NCBI GenBank assembly: GCA_965248235.1
Contig: CBDFIU010000004.1
Location: 1,550,001 to 1,614,000 of the forward strand
Direction: 5' to 3'
DNA from: UBA6623 sp965248235
GTDB taxonomy: Bacteria; Acidobacteriota; Terriglobia; Bryobacterales; UBA6623
Length of the DNA stretch: 64,000 bases
Part shown: positions 36,382 through 44,748 of the stretch, one piece after another
How the letters are laid out: the number at the start of each line of letters is the position of its first letter
How positions within the stretch are numbered: the stretch's first letter is position 1
The notes under the pieces: model-generated
The model's input: only the letters and a program-made list of their open reading frames with translations
Database searches by the model: none
What the model was told of the DNA's origin: nothing
Translations under genes and position numbers: made by a program

Positions 36382-37364
36382 TTGTTTGTGTGGGGGGTTG
36401 TTTTGCTCGTCGGCGTTTCGGTTTCAAACAGCGACCGCACGAAGGTTTCGGCGTCAAAAGGCATCAGGTCATCCGCTTGCTCGCCCAGCCCGACGTAGCG
36501 AATGGGCAACTTCAGCTCTCGCGCGATGGCGACGGCAATGCCGCCTTTCGCGGTCCCGTCGAGCTTGGCGACAACCAAGCCGGTGACCGCCGCGCTCTTG
36601 GTGAACTGACGCGCTTGTTCGAGTCCGTTTTGCCCGGTCACCGCGTCGAGCACGAGCAGGACTTGGTGCGGCGCGCCGGGAATCAGCCGCCCCGTCGTGC
36701 GCGTCATCTTTTCAAGCTCGGCCATCAAATTCGACTTGGTATGCAAGCGGCCGGCGGTATCCACGATGACCACATCGCTGCCGCGGGCCTTGGCCGCCTC
36801 CAAGGCATCGAAGACAACCGCGCTCGGGTCGGCTCCGGCTCGCTGTCTGATGACCTCCGATGACGTCCGGTAGCCCCACGCTTCGAGTTGCTCGGCGGCG
36901 GCCGCTCGAAACGTATCGCCGGCACAGAGCAACACGCTTCGCCCTTCCGCATTGAAACGATGCGCCAACTTGCCGATCGTGGTCGTCTTGCCCACGCCGT
37001 TGACGCCGACAACCAAGATGACTTCCGGTCCCGAGACGGGTTTCCTCGGCTCGTCGGCCGACCCCTTGAGCGCATCCAGCAGATGCCGAGCGATGCGGGT
37101 TTTCAGCTCTTCGCCGTCGGCCAATTGATCGCGGTCGAGCTGCTCACGGACGTCATCGAGGATTTCCGCCGTCGTTAGAACGCCGATGTCGGTGCCGATC
37201 AGCATCATTTCAAGCTCTTCGAGAACGTCCTCGTCGATCTCCTTCTCACCTTGGAGAAGATCGTCGATCTGATCAACCAATTGATCACGCGTCTTCGAAA
37301 CGCCTTTTTTAAAGCGTTCGAGGACGGTTGGCTCCGGTGGAGGGCCGAACAGAGTCTGAATCAT
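36378..37364 (-). CDS. ftsY: signal recognition particle receptor FtsY
   Basis: FtsY is the membrane receptor for the SRP and delivers nascent membrane proteins to SecYEG. The 328-residue NG-domain protein has the four-helix N domain, G1 GVNGVGKTTT at 120-129, DTFRAAAAEQL, DTAGRLHTKSNLM and KLDGTAKGG. The acidic A domain of E. coli is nearly absent, which is common. ATG at 37364 is preferred to an upstream TTG. It overlaps ribD by four bases. Confidence 0.95.
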   Translation of the reverse strand: MIQTLFGPPPEPTVLERFKKGVSKTRDQLVDQIDDLLQGEKEIDEDVLEELEMMLIGTDIGVLTTAEILDDVREQLDRDQLADGEELKTRIARHLLDALKGSADEPRKPVSGPEVILVVGVNGVGKTTTIGKLAHRFNAEGRSVLLCAGDTFRAAAAEQLEAWGYRTSSEVIRQRAGADPSAVVFDALEAAKARGSDVVIVDTAGRLHTKSNLMAELEKMTRTTGRLIPGAPHQVLLVLDAVTGQNGLEQARQFTKSAAVTGLVVAKLDGTAKGGIAVAIARELKLPIRYVGLGEQADDLMPFDAETFVRSLFETETPTSKTTPHTNK

Positions 37365-37550
37365 CGCGATTATTCCCGCGGGGCGGCCATGAACGGACAA
37401 TGGCGTCAGGCCGCAATGACCATCCTGGGCCGCGTTTCCTCACAAGAGCGCGGCCCGACCGTTCAAACGTTAGGTAATATTTCGATCATAGCAAGCCCGC
37501 GAAATAGCCTATAATCCAGTGTCGAGAGGGACAGTTCCCAGGAGGCTCGC

Positions 37551-38426
37551 ATGATTTCACGACGCGATTTTCTCGGCGCCTCGGCGGCCTTGCTGCCAGC
37601 GGTCGCGGCGGCGCCTTACGCCGCCTCGGCCCAAGAGTCGGCCTCGATCACCAAAGCCGTCTTGATCTCGATGCTGCCCAAGCAATTGCCTTACCTTGAC
37701 CGTTTCAAGCTCGCCGCCGACATCGGGTTCAAGGAAATGGAAGTGCAAACGGTCGATGGCGACGACGAGGCCGCCAAGATCAAGAACGCCGCTGACACAG
37801 CCGGGTTGCGTATCCACTCGGTAATGAACCAAGCGCACTGGCGCTATCCCCTATCGAGTCCCATGGCCGAGGAAGTCGAAACGAGCATGCGAGGCATGCG
37901 GGCATCGCTTCAGCAGGCCAAATTGTACGGCGCCGACGCCGTGTTGCTCGTGCCGGCCGTCGTCCGTGACGACACGACTTACGAGCAGGCTTGGGAGCGT
38001 TCGCAAAAGCAAATTCGCGAGCTGATCCCGCTCGCTGAAAAGCTCGACGTCATCATCGCGGTCGAGGAGGTTTGGAACAAGTTTCTGTTAACGGCGCGAG
38101 ACTTCGTGCAATATATCGACGAGTTCGAACACCCCCTGATTCAAGCCTATGTCGATGTCGGCAATATGGTGCACTACGGCGTTCCGCAGCATTGGATCCG
38201 CCAAGCCGGCAAACGCATCGTCAAGGTGCATCTGAAAGACTACGTAAGGCGGACGCGGCAGTTCGTCAATCTCGGCGATGGCGACATCAATTGGGGGGAG
38301 GTTCGCAAGGCCTTCGCGGAAGTCGGTTACACGGGCACGGCCACCGTGGAACTCAAAGCCGGCGACCGCGCTTACCTAGAAGATGTCAGCCGTCGGGTCG
38401 ATCGCTTGCTGGGTCTAGCGGGATAG
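37551..38426 (+). CDS. Tat-exported sugar phosphate isomerase/epimerase-like TIM barrel
   Basis: A 291-residue AP-endonuclease-2-fold protein with a twin-arginine signal (SRRDFLGASAALLPAVAAAP, 3-22). The barrel shows FKEMEVQTVDGDD, HSVMNQAHWRYP, AVEEVWNKFLL, QAYVDVGNMVHYG and VKVHLKDYVR, with Glu/Asp/His residues at the ends of strands as in metal-dependent xylose-isomerase-like enzymes. Substrates of this exported group are mostly unknown; keto-sugar epimerisation is plausible. AGGAGG lies six bases before the ATG. The divergent ftsY is about 186 bases away. Confidence 0.85.
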   Translation: MISRRDFLGASAALLPAVAAAPYAASAQESASITKAVLISMLPKQLPYLDRFKLAADIGFKEMEVQTVDGDDEAAKIKNAADTAGLRIHSVMNQAHWRYPLSSPMAEEVETSMRGMRASLQQAKLYGADAVLLVPAVVRDDTTYEQAWERSQKQIRELIPLAEKLDVIIAVEEVWNKFLLTARDFVQYIDEFEHPLIQAYVDVGNMVHYGVPQHWIRQAGKRIVKVHLKDYVRRTRQFVNLGDGDINWGEVRKAFAEVGYTGTATVELKAGDRAYLEDVSRRVDRLLGLAG

Positions 38427-38433
38427 AATGCAA

Positions 38434-39240
38434 TCACTTCGACGATTTCGTGTCGACCGCTTGCTCGGCGCCTCCGCGGCGCACGAGAACAACCACCCCC
38501 GCCGCCACCAGCGCCAGCGCCACCCATTGCGTCGTGCTCAAGGGGCCGCCGCCGGGGAAGACACGCTCGGAGGTGTCGCGCAGAAATTCCACCCAAAACC
38601 GGAACGTCGAATAAAGCACCAAATACCAGCCGATGATCGTTCCCGATCCGTGCGCCTTGCCGAACAGCCAAAGCAAGAAAAATCCCACCGCCAGCGTGCC
38701 GAACGATTCATAAAGTTGCGTCGGGTGCAGGTGGACATGCAACGGCACCCCCACGAACTCATGCGCCACCGGATCGGTAAAGCTCACCGCCCAGGGCAAC
38801 GACGATTCCTTGCCCCAACAACAGCCCGCCGCGAAACAGCCCAAACGTCCGATGCCGTGACCGATCGCCAGCCCCGGCGCGAAGACATCCGCCGTCGCCA
38901 GACCCGGCAAACCGTATTTGCGAGTGAACCAAACCGCCGTCCCGAGCGCCGCCAGCAATCCGCCGTAAAACACACCGCCGGCTTGTAGGGCGGAAAGCGA
39001 AAAGATGCGGCCGGGGGAAGAAAAGTAATAGTCGGCATTGGCTAGGATCATGAAACCCTTGGCCCCGACGATCGCCGCCAGGAAGACGTACACCGCGAGA
39101 TTGCCGACCTGATCGGCGTCCATGCCGACACGTCGGGCCAAGCGGCCGACAACCCACAAGCCCACCAAGAATCCCGCGGCGACCAACAAGCCGTAGGTCG
39201 GCATCGAAAACGAACCGATCGTGAAAAGCCGGGGACACAT
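38434..39240 (-). CDS. lgt: prolipoprotein diacylglyceryl transferase
   Basis: Lgt moves diacylglycerol from phosphatidylglycerol onto the lipobox cysteine of prolipoproteins. The 268-residue protein has seven helices, the family signature GHGIGRLGCFAAGCCWG, the essential LHPTQLYES and a TFRFWVEFLRD arginine segment. lspA, which acts next in lipoprotein maturation, lies 21 bases upstream on the same strand. No good ribosome binding site precedes the ATG, so translation may depend on lspA. Confidence 0.94.
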   Translation of the reverse strand: MCPRLFTIGSFSMPTYGLLVAAGFLVGLWVVGRLARRVGMDADQVGNLAVYVFLAAIVGAKGFMILANADYYFSSPGRIFSLSALQAGGVFYGGLLAALGTAVWFTRKYGLPGLATADVFAPGLAIGHGIGRLGCFAAGCCWGKESSLPWAVSFTDPVAHEFVGVPLHVHLHPTQLYESFGTLAVGFFLLWLFGKAHGSGTIIGWYLVLYSTFRFWVEFLRDTSERVFPGGGPLSTTQWVALALVAAGVVVLVRRGGAEQAVDTKSSK

Positions 39241-39261
39241 ATTCGAAAACGAACCCGATGA

Positions 39262-39780
39262 TTACGCGGACTGCTCTGCTTTCGCGGCTTGCCGGGCGGT
39301 CGAGAAGGAATCGAGCACTAATAGGCCCGCCCCCGTCGTGATCGAGCTGTCGGCGACGTTGAACGCCGGCCAGTGATAGCCGGCAACAGCGAAGTCTAGA
39401 AAGTCCACCACGAAACCGTACACCGCGCGGTCGTAGAGATTTCCCACGGCCCCGGCGAGAACCAACGTCAGCCCGAACTGAAAGCGCCGTGCACCGGGTT
39501 CGGCCTGGAAAAACAGCACCACCACCAGCGCAACCGCCGCCACCGACAACGCGGGAATCACGATCTCGCGGATCGCCGGCGACGCGTCGGCCAGCAGACT
39601 AAACGCCATGCCGGTGTTGCGCGTGTGGACCAGGTCGAAAAAGCCGTCGATCACCGGCCTAACACTGTGTAGCGGCATCGAGGCGGCGATAGCGACCTTC
39701 GTGACACGGTCGGCGGCAACGATCAGCACCGCCGCGGCCAGGTAGATCCCCACCCATTTACGATCGATTTCGATTGCCAT
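39262..39780 (-). CDS. lspA: lipoprotein signal peptidase
   Basis: Signal peptidase II cleaves the signal of diacylated prolipoproteins. The 172-residue four-helix protein has DRVTKVAI in helix 1, TRNTGMAFSLL, and the two catalytic aspartates in GNLYDRAVYGFVVDFLDF and FNVADSSITTGAGL. Typical length. Forms an lspA-lgt unit; lnt is not present in the window. Confidence 0.95.
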   Translation of the reverse strand: MAIEIDRKWVGIYLAAAVLIVAADRVTKVAIAASMPLHSVRPVIDGFFDLVHTRNTGMAFSLLADASPAIREIVIPALSVAAVALVVVLFFQAEPGARRFQFGLTLVLAGAVGNLYDRAVYGFVVDFLDFAVAGYHWPAFNVADSSITTGAGLLVLDSFSTARQAAKAEQSA

Positions 39781-40009
39781 CAGCTCTTCCGCGTCCGAGG
39801 GTCAACACCCGCGGGATTGACCTCGGAACGTTCTCAGTCTATCGCACGCGGCCCAGCGCCGCGCCCGGCGGATCGGATGCCCCGACGACGGCATCGAATG
39901 GACGCCGCCCGTTGTTTGCACCCATAATGGTCCAGGTGCAAACCCTCGCGTGACGGCGTGGTAACGGCTCGACGGAAGCGCTCTCGTAAGGCCGGGAAAG
40001 GTATTGTTG

Positions 40010-41287
40010 ATGTCCGACACAACCCAAGCGGAATCGCGACGTTCCTTCTTGAAATCCTCGACCGCGGCGGGAGTCGCCGCCGGTTTCCAAATCATCAAAC
40101 CCGATCTCGTCCGAGGCGCGGGCAAGGAAAAACTCAAGGCCGGGATCATCGGCTGCGGCGGCCGCGGGACCCGCGCCGTCAACGATCTGCTGAGCGGCAA
40201 TTCAAACGTCGAGCTCGTCGCCATGGGCGACCTGTTCGAAGACCAGCTTGAAAAGTCCATCCGTCGCCTGCGCGGCGGCGAGGAATTCCCCGAAATCACG
40301 GACCGCGTCAAAGTCGCTCCCGACCGCCGGCATACCGGTTTCGACTCCTACAAGAAGATCATCAACAGCGACCTCGATATCGTCATGCTGACCGCGCCTC
40401 CCGGCTGGCGTCCGATTCACTTCGAGGCGGCGGTCCAGGCCGGCAAACACGTCTTCGCCGAAAAACCAATGGGCACCGATCCGGTCGGCGTTCGCCGATT
40501 CATGGAAGCGGCGCGCGAGTCGGAACGCAAGAAGCTGACCGTCATGACCGGCGCTCAGCGGCGTTCGCAGCAAGAGTACGTGCAATCGGTCGAGAAGATC
40601 CAGAACGGAGAAATCGGCGATGTCGTCGCGACCTACGCCAACTGGGTCAGCGGCCCGGTCATCAAGGGCAAGGAGTTTCTCAACAAAAAGAAAGGCCTGG
40701 AGTGGCAGCATCGCGCCTGGTATTCCTATGTCTGGATCTGCGGCGACCAAGTTGTCGAGCAGCATCTCCATAACATCGACGTGATCAACTGGGTCATGGG
40801 CAGTCACCCGATCAGCGTCGTCGCATCAGGCGGCGCGGCTTGGCGGCCGCGCGAAATGATCTACGGCAACATCTACGATCATTTGTTCTCGGACTTCGTG
40901 TATCCCAACGGCGCCCGCATGACCAGCCATTGCCGCCAGTACCCGGAACGCAAGGTTCGCCGCGTCAACGAGCTCGTCGTCGGAACGAAAGGCAGCAGCG
41001 ATTGCCGCGACCTGGGCCAAAAAGCCGACGTCAGCCCCTACGTCCATGAACACGTCGAGATGGTCAACAGCATTCTCGGCGAGGGCCCCTACATCAACCG
41101 CGCCATGACCGTGGCCGAAAGCACCATGACCGCCATCATGGCCCGCGAAGCCGCCTACGCGGGTATCGAGGTCACGTGGGACATGATCATGAAATCGAAG
41201 CTCGATCTGATGCCCAAACGCTTCGATTTGGAGGCGGAAGTGGACGTCCCGCCGCTGCCGCGCCCCGGCGAGTACCAGTTCGTTTAG
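40010..41287 (+). CDS. Tat-exported Gfo/Idh/MocA family oxidoreductase
   Basis: A 425-residue NAD(P)-dependent sugar or inositol dehydrogenase-like protein with a twin-arginine signal (SRRSFLKSSTAAGVAAGF). The Rossmann loop is AGIIGCGGRGTRAV; HVFAEKPMGTDP carries the family's EKP motif and EQHLHNIDVINWVMG is the catalytic helix. Exported members act on periplasmic glycans with a bound cofactor. ATG at 40010 is preferred over two preceding in-frame TTG codons, with GGGAAAGG before it. Confidence 0.87.
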   Translation: MSDTTQAESRRSFLKSSTAAGVAAGFQIIKPDLVRGAGKEKLKAGIIGCGGRGTRAVNDLLSGNSNVELVAMGDLFEDQLEKSIRRLRGGEEFPEITDRVKVAPDRRHTGFDSYKKIINSDLDIVMLTAPPGWRPIHFEAAVQAGKHVFAEKPMGTDPVGVRRFMEAARESERKKLTVMTGAQRRSQQEYVQSVEKIQNGEIGDVVATYANWVSGPVIKGKEFLNKKKGLEWQHRAWYSYVWICGDQVVEQHLHNIDVINWVMGSHPISVVASGGAAWRPREMIYGNIYDHLFSDFVYPNGARMTSHCRQYPERKVRRVNELVVGTKGSSDCRDLGQKADVSPYVHEHVEMVNSILGEGPYINRAMTVAESTMTAIMAREAAYAGIEVTWDMIMKSKLDLMPKRFDLEAEVDVPPLPRPGEYQFV

Positions 41288-41307
41288 CAGCCTGTGGCAA
41301 GAGTCTG

Positions 41308-41413
41308 TTCGGCGAAAATGGGGGACTGCCATTCGATTTTCGCTCGTTGAACCGCTCTATCTCCGACACCGGTCGACAGCGAAAATCGGTGGCTGTACCC
41401 TTTTTTCGCGTGG
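41308..41413. mobile_element. MITE-like inverted-repeat element in 406-base gap
   Basis: About 106 bases. The left end GCGAAAATGGGGGACTGCCA and the minus-strand right end GCGAAAAAAGGGTACAGCCA are imperfect inverted repeats, continued by ATTCGATTTTCGCT and CCGATTTTCGCTG. No coding frame. It lies between the Gfo/Idh gene and repeat R4 in a gap (41288-41693) that is almost wholly made of repeats. Confidence 0.55.
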
Positions 41414-41450
41414 TAGGACTTACGCCGCTGTGAAAAGACACCTTTCCCCG

Positions 41451-41692
41451 ACCTTGTTGAGAAGGCTTCGATCCGCCATTGCGGAGGAAACCACTGCCAA
41501 CCAGAGCCGCATCGCCACGGGGCTGTGAAAAATTGGGGACTGTACCGAGCGCCGACCGAATAAGTTCCATCAAATCCACAATTTCTCCTGGCGCGAAGTG
41601 GACTGTCCCCCATTTTTTCACAGCCCCCACGCGATGCGGTCACTCAAGAATAGTGCTTTGCAGCCAAACAAACTTTTTCATGCGGTCGTGGC
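41451..41692. repeat. dispersed repeat R4, copy 1, interrupted by a MITE
   Basis: ACCTTGTTGAGAAGGCTTCG at the left and TTCATGCGGTCGTGGC at the right match 46637-46750 plus 47795-47810. Without the insertion at 41519-41627, the element would be about 130 bases. Copy 2 is broken by an IS instead. The two copies therefore show each other's empty site. The right end abuts the stop codon of the next gene. Confidence 0.85.
41519..41627. mobile_element. 109-base MITE inside R4 with 3-base target duplication
   Basis: Ends are inverted repeats: GGGGCTGTGAAAAATTGGGG left and, on the minus strand, GGGGCTGTGAAAAAATGGGG right. Flanked by CAC at 41516-41518 and 41628-41630; the uninterrupted copy of R4 at 46.7 kb has a single CAC. 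It has no gene and must be mobilised by a transposase elsewhere. Confidence 0.85.
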
Positions 41693-41693
41693 A

Positions 41694-43469
41694 CTAGCGG
41701 ACTGCGGACGTATTCGCCCCGCCCCTGAGATCAAACACCGCGATCTCGTCGTCTTCCAGGAACGGCGGCCCGCATTGCGCGGTCAGTTGTCGCCGGATCT
41801 CGTCGAAGATCTCGTCGGGGATCCCGCCCAGCCGCCGTACGCGCTTCGCCCCCAGAATATCCCCCGGCGCAACCTCCTTCGTCAGCTCTCGCCCGCGGCT
41901 TTCGCGGCGGTTTTTGTGCAAGACGACCCAATCAAACCCCAGTTCTCGTAAGCGCGCGTCATCAAGCGGACGCTCCATGCGGGGAACGCCGGCTAGGTCG
42001 GCCAACGCCGGTTCCGAGCGGATCGCCGCCTCGACCGAGGGCGGAAGCGTCGAAAGATAGCCGCCCGCGATCGGACGCCGGTGAACTGTCTGCGCCCGAA
42101 GGTTGTGCGCCGTGCGGTTGCGCTGGTGAAACGGAATGTCGAGGACCGCACCGTCTCCCTCGGCGACGGCAAGCTTTTCGTGGAGCGGCGAGATTTCGAC
42201 TGGTTGCATCGGGAACGGAACCCAGAGATATTCCAACATCACAAGCCCGCAAACAACCAGGAACTTGCCGTCCCCGCAAATCGTCCGCGACGCGCCGAAT
42301 CCGGCCAAGACCGCCAACGCCAGGCTCGTCAAGATCAAAAACCGGTTCGCCACGCGCAACATGTCAAGCGGCGGAAGAGCCGGCCAGAGGGCGAAGGGCA
42401 GCGAAATGTTTTCGTGGAGCACACCGTTCCACCACGGGTGGGCCCCTAGCGAGAGAACCAGCCCGCCCAACCCCACGCACGCCCAAAACAGTGCGCCCCG
42501 CCGGCGGCCCCAAAGCCCGAGAACCGCGAGCACAACCGGAACGAACCCGAGATAGCTCATGAATCCGGCCGCGTCGTAAGCGCGGTCGGCATAGGCCTCG
42601 GCCATTCGCTCTCCCCAGAAAGGATGGGCGTAGGGCGGCGTGAACAGATAAGCTCCGTCGATCCCGCGATCAACCGCCGGCTTGCGGAAATAGTTTTCGC
42701 CGGAAATGCCTTCGGCAATCATCGGCCAAGCCGCCGGCGCGATCAGCACCGCCGCCAAGATAGCGGCGGCGCCCCAACGGATGAGCAGCGCCCGGCGACC
42801 CTGCTTCGCGCGCGCCAACTCCCACAAGCCCGCAAACCCGAGCAACAGGAGCAACAGCAACCCGAGGTGCCAACTGCACAGTGCGTTCAAGGCGAAGCAA
42901 GCGCCCAGGCCGACAACGTTACGCTTGGCCGCCCCGCGAACCGTGCGAAAAAAGAACCACACAGTCAAGGGCAGAAACTGCAGCGACGCCAGGTTGAGGT
43001 GCTCGAGAGTCTGTTCCAGATGTTGAGGAAAATACGCAAAGATGATTCCGGTGAGAAAAGCGGCGCGGCTGTCTTCGGTGAGGTCCTTGACCAGCAGATA
43101 CATGCCCCAACCGGCCACCCATAGCCCGAGCAAGATACAAAAGTTGTAAGCGGCCGCCTCGCCCCAAATCAGGTTCACCGGCATCCCGACAATCATGTTG
43201 AACGGCGAGTGTGTGTGGAAGGTGAGATCAGCACCGGCGGGGTGAAACAGATATTGCGAGTGATAGGGCGACTGTTGCAGGTCGATCAAGGCGGTTTTCC
43301 ACCACCAAAAATTCCAGTAGTTCTGCCATACGTCGCCCGAGCCCGCCGGCAGTGCGGACCGCATCTGCAACACCAACGGAAAGGTCATGCACAGGGCCGC
43401 CGCGAGGTAGAGCCACGGGACGCGGCGCGGCGCGTCCAAGAGCCGAAGCAATTTCGAGTCCTGCGTCAC
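41694..43469 (-). CDS. polytopic membrane protein, GT-C glycosyltransferase-like
   Basis: A roughly 591-residue protein with about eleven helices over the first 430 residues and a soluble C-terminal region. FPLVLQMRSALPAGSGDVWQ followed by HPAGADLTFHTHSPFN shows the aspartate/histidine loop after helix 1 that is common in GT-C enzymes and related uncharacterised membrane proteins. GTG at 43469 with AGGTGA before it is preferred to a TTG 17 codons upstream. It probably handles a lipid-linked sugar on the outer face of the inner membrane; no substrate can be named. The stop codon touches repeat R4. Confidence 0.7.
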   Translation of the reverse strand: MTQDSKLLRLLDAPRRVPWLYLAAALCMTFPLVLQMRSALPAGSGDVWQNYWNFWWWKTALIDLQQSPYHSQYLFHPAGADLTFHTHSPFNMIVGMPVNLIWGEAAAYNFCILLGLWVAGWGMYLLVKDLTEDSRAAFLTGIIFAYFPQHLEQTLEHLNLASLQFLPLTVWFFFRTVRGAAKRNVVGLGACFALNALCSWHLGLLLLLLLGFAGLWELARAKQGRRALLIRWGAAAILAAVLIAPAAWPMIAEGISGENYFRKPAVDRGIDGAYLFTPPYAHPFWGERMAEAYADRAYDAAGFMSYLGFVPVVLAVLGLWGRRRGALFWACVGLGGLVLSLGAHPWWNGVLHENISLPFALWPALPPLDMLRVANRFLILTSLALAVLAGFGASRTICGDGKFLVVCGLVMLEYLWVPFPMQPVEISPLHEKLAVAEGDGAVLDIPFHQRNRTAHNLRAQTVHRRPIAGGYLSTLPPSVEAAIRSEPALADLAGVPRMERPLDDARLRELGFDWVVLHKNRRESRGRELTKEVAPGDILGAKRVRRLGGIPDEIFDEIRRQLTAQCGPPFLEDDEIAVFDLRGGANTSAVR

Positions 43470-43597
43470 GGGGATCACCTGGAGCGAACGCCTCGCCTCG
43501 AACACGCCGAGACGGGCCAACGGAGCGTAGGACTGATCTTACAAGAGACAGCAAACAGGAGGGTGGGCGGCGGAGCCCACAAAAAGTTCGGCCGCCG

Positions 43598-43804
43598 TCA
43601 GCAACTGACGCCGCTACTGGTACCGGCGGCAAGGGCCGCTATCTTGGCCATTTTTGTGGCGAGCCTTCTCCACGGCCGCGAGACAGCGGGAAACGCGGCA
43701 CTCAGGGTCATCGTGACAAAGCCGGCGAGCAATGCGTATTCGACCAGGTCCTGCGCCCGGCAATCTTTCAAGAGGCGGCGGCCGCGGTCGAGGAACTCGT
43801 TCAT
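43598..43804 (-). CDS. orphan Flp-type pilin-like small protein
   Basis: A 68-residue protein. After a short charged leader (MNEFLDRGRRLLKDCR) comes AQDLVEYALLAGFVTMTL, the processing-site and hydrophobic-helix pattern of Flp/Fap type IVb pilins (GQDLVEYALL in typical members). AAGGAG lies twelve bases before the ATG. Pilins of this kind form tight-adherence fibres after prepilin peptidase cleavage. The expected tad/cpa genes are not nearby, and the basic C-terminus is longer than usual, so it may be an orphan pilin, a pseudopilin or a domesticated remnant. Confidence 0.65.
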   Translation of the reverse strand: MNEFLDRGRRLLKDCRAQDLVEYALLAGFVTMTLSAAFPAVSRPWRRLATKMAKIAALAAGTSSGVSC

Positions 43805-43984
43805 GACGTGCGGTGTCTCCTTGGGAAAAGGAACATTTTTATTATGTTCGCCCCAAGCGTTCGGCCGCCATAGAGAAGTCGTACCGATTAGGGGTAAGGG
43901 GAAGATCGTAGAGATCGTAAACGAAACTTGGTTTCCCCTCGCAAGGTCGAGGGTGCACGACATAAACGTGGACCATCCCGCCAA

Positions 43985-44168
43985 CCATCCGAGCAGCAGA
44001 ATCAGAGGCGTGGACGGAAGTCCGCGCTCAGCCCGGTTCACCGGGTTTGAGTCGCAAATAGGCCGGCCGGCCCTTTGAGGACCGGCTTAAAGGGCTGGTC
44101 GTCCGGCGCGAGGCCGTTTCAATTTCAACCGCCTTCTCCCATGTGGCTTTAGCCATGATCGAACCAAG
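43985..44168 (+). repeat. dispersed five-hairpin repeat R1, copy 2
   Basis: A 184-base relative of 11507-11687, within a 481-base gap (43805-44285). Hairpins: GCGTGGAC-GGAA-GTCCGCGC (44008-44027), AGCCCGG-TTCA-CCGGGTT (44030-44047), a GCCGG/CCGGC stem, a GGCCGTT/AACCGCC stem with one mismatch, and GTGGCT-TT-AGCCAT (44143-44156). Three differing bases in stems turn Watson-Crick pairs into G-U pairs. It lies antisense to both flanking genes. The rest of the gap has no recognisable feature. Confidence 0.85.
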
Positions 44169-44285
44169 GGAAGACTTCAGGCAGGGAAACGCTGGGACCC
44201 GGGCCGTCGGCTCTCCACACTTATGTCGCGCGCCCCAAGGCCGACCGCGGGCCTTGGCCCCGGTCCGGGGTCTCGCCGAACAACC

Positions 44286-44555
44286 CTACTGTTCTCGGCG
44301 CTGGTCGGCGAACTGCTCGGTTGTGACCAGTGCGTCGAAAATAGCGAGTACTTGCTTGCGGTAGGCGTACATGCGGCGGAGGTTGTTGCGAAAGGCCGGG
44401 CCGTATTCGCGGGCTCGCATCCACTTGCTAAAAAGTTTCGGGGAGATGTCGATTTCGCGGCGCAGTTCCTCGGCTGAACGGCCGCGCAGAAACATGCCGT
44501 AGAAGATCGCCGCTTCGCGCTGCGGCGAGTGAAGTTCGGGGTCGATGCCTCGCAT
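44286..44555 (-). CDS. small helix-turn-helix-like protein
   Basis: An 89-residue protein when started at the ATG at 44555 (the frame is open 24 codons further). RSAEELRREIDISPKLFSKW resembles a helix-turn-helix in which the second helix would contact DNA; AFRNNLRRMYAYRKQVLAIF and DALV follow as a long helix. I take it for a putative DNA-binding or adaptor protein of a small conserved family, but cannot name it. It stands between R1 and a divergent polysaccharide deacetylase gene, about 190 bases away. Confidence 0.5.
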   Translation of the reverse strand: MRGIDPELHSPQREAAIFYGMFLRGRSAEELRREIDISPKLFSKWMRAREYGPAFRNNLRRMYAYRKQVLAIFDALVTTEQFADQRREQ

Positions 44556-44748
44556 GGACGATGTGGTTTCCAAGACTCGGCTCCAACTCGGAAAAACCAG
44601 TATAGGCCCGGCCCCGATTCCGTGCAAGCCGTCAAATGCACCTAATCATTCGCTTCGGTCGTAATGAGGACGATCTTTAGCGACGCCGGGGGCTGCCGGA
44701 TAATGAGTTGCGCGGACCGATTCCGCCCGGACTGCTACAATCGCTTCC

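Noticed and set aside
41300..41700. Repeat-rich gap as a possible CRISPR array
   Set aside because: There are no regularly spaced direct repeats with unique spacers, only inverted-repeat elements, and no cas genes.
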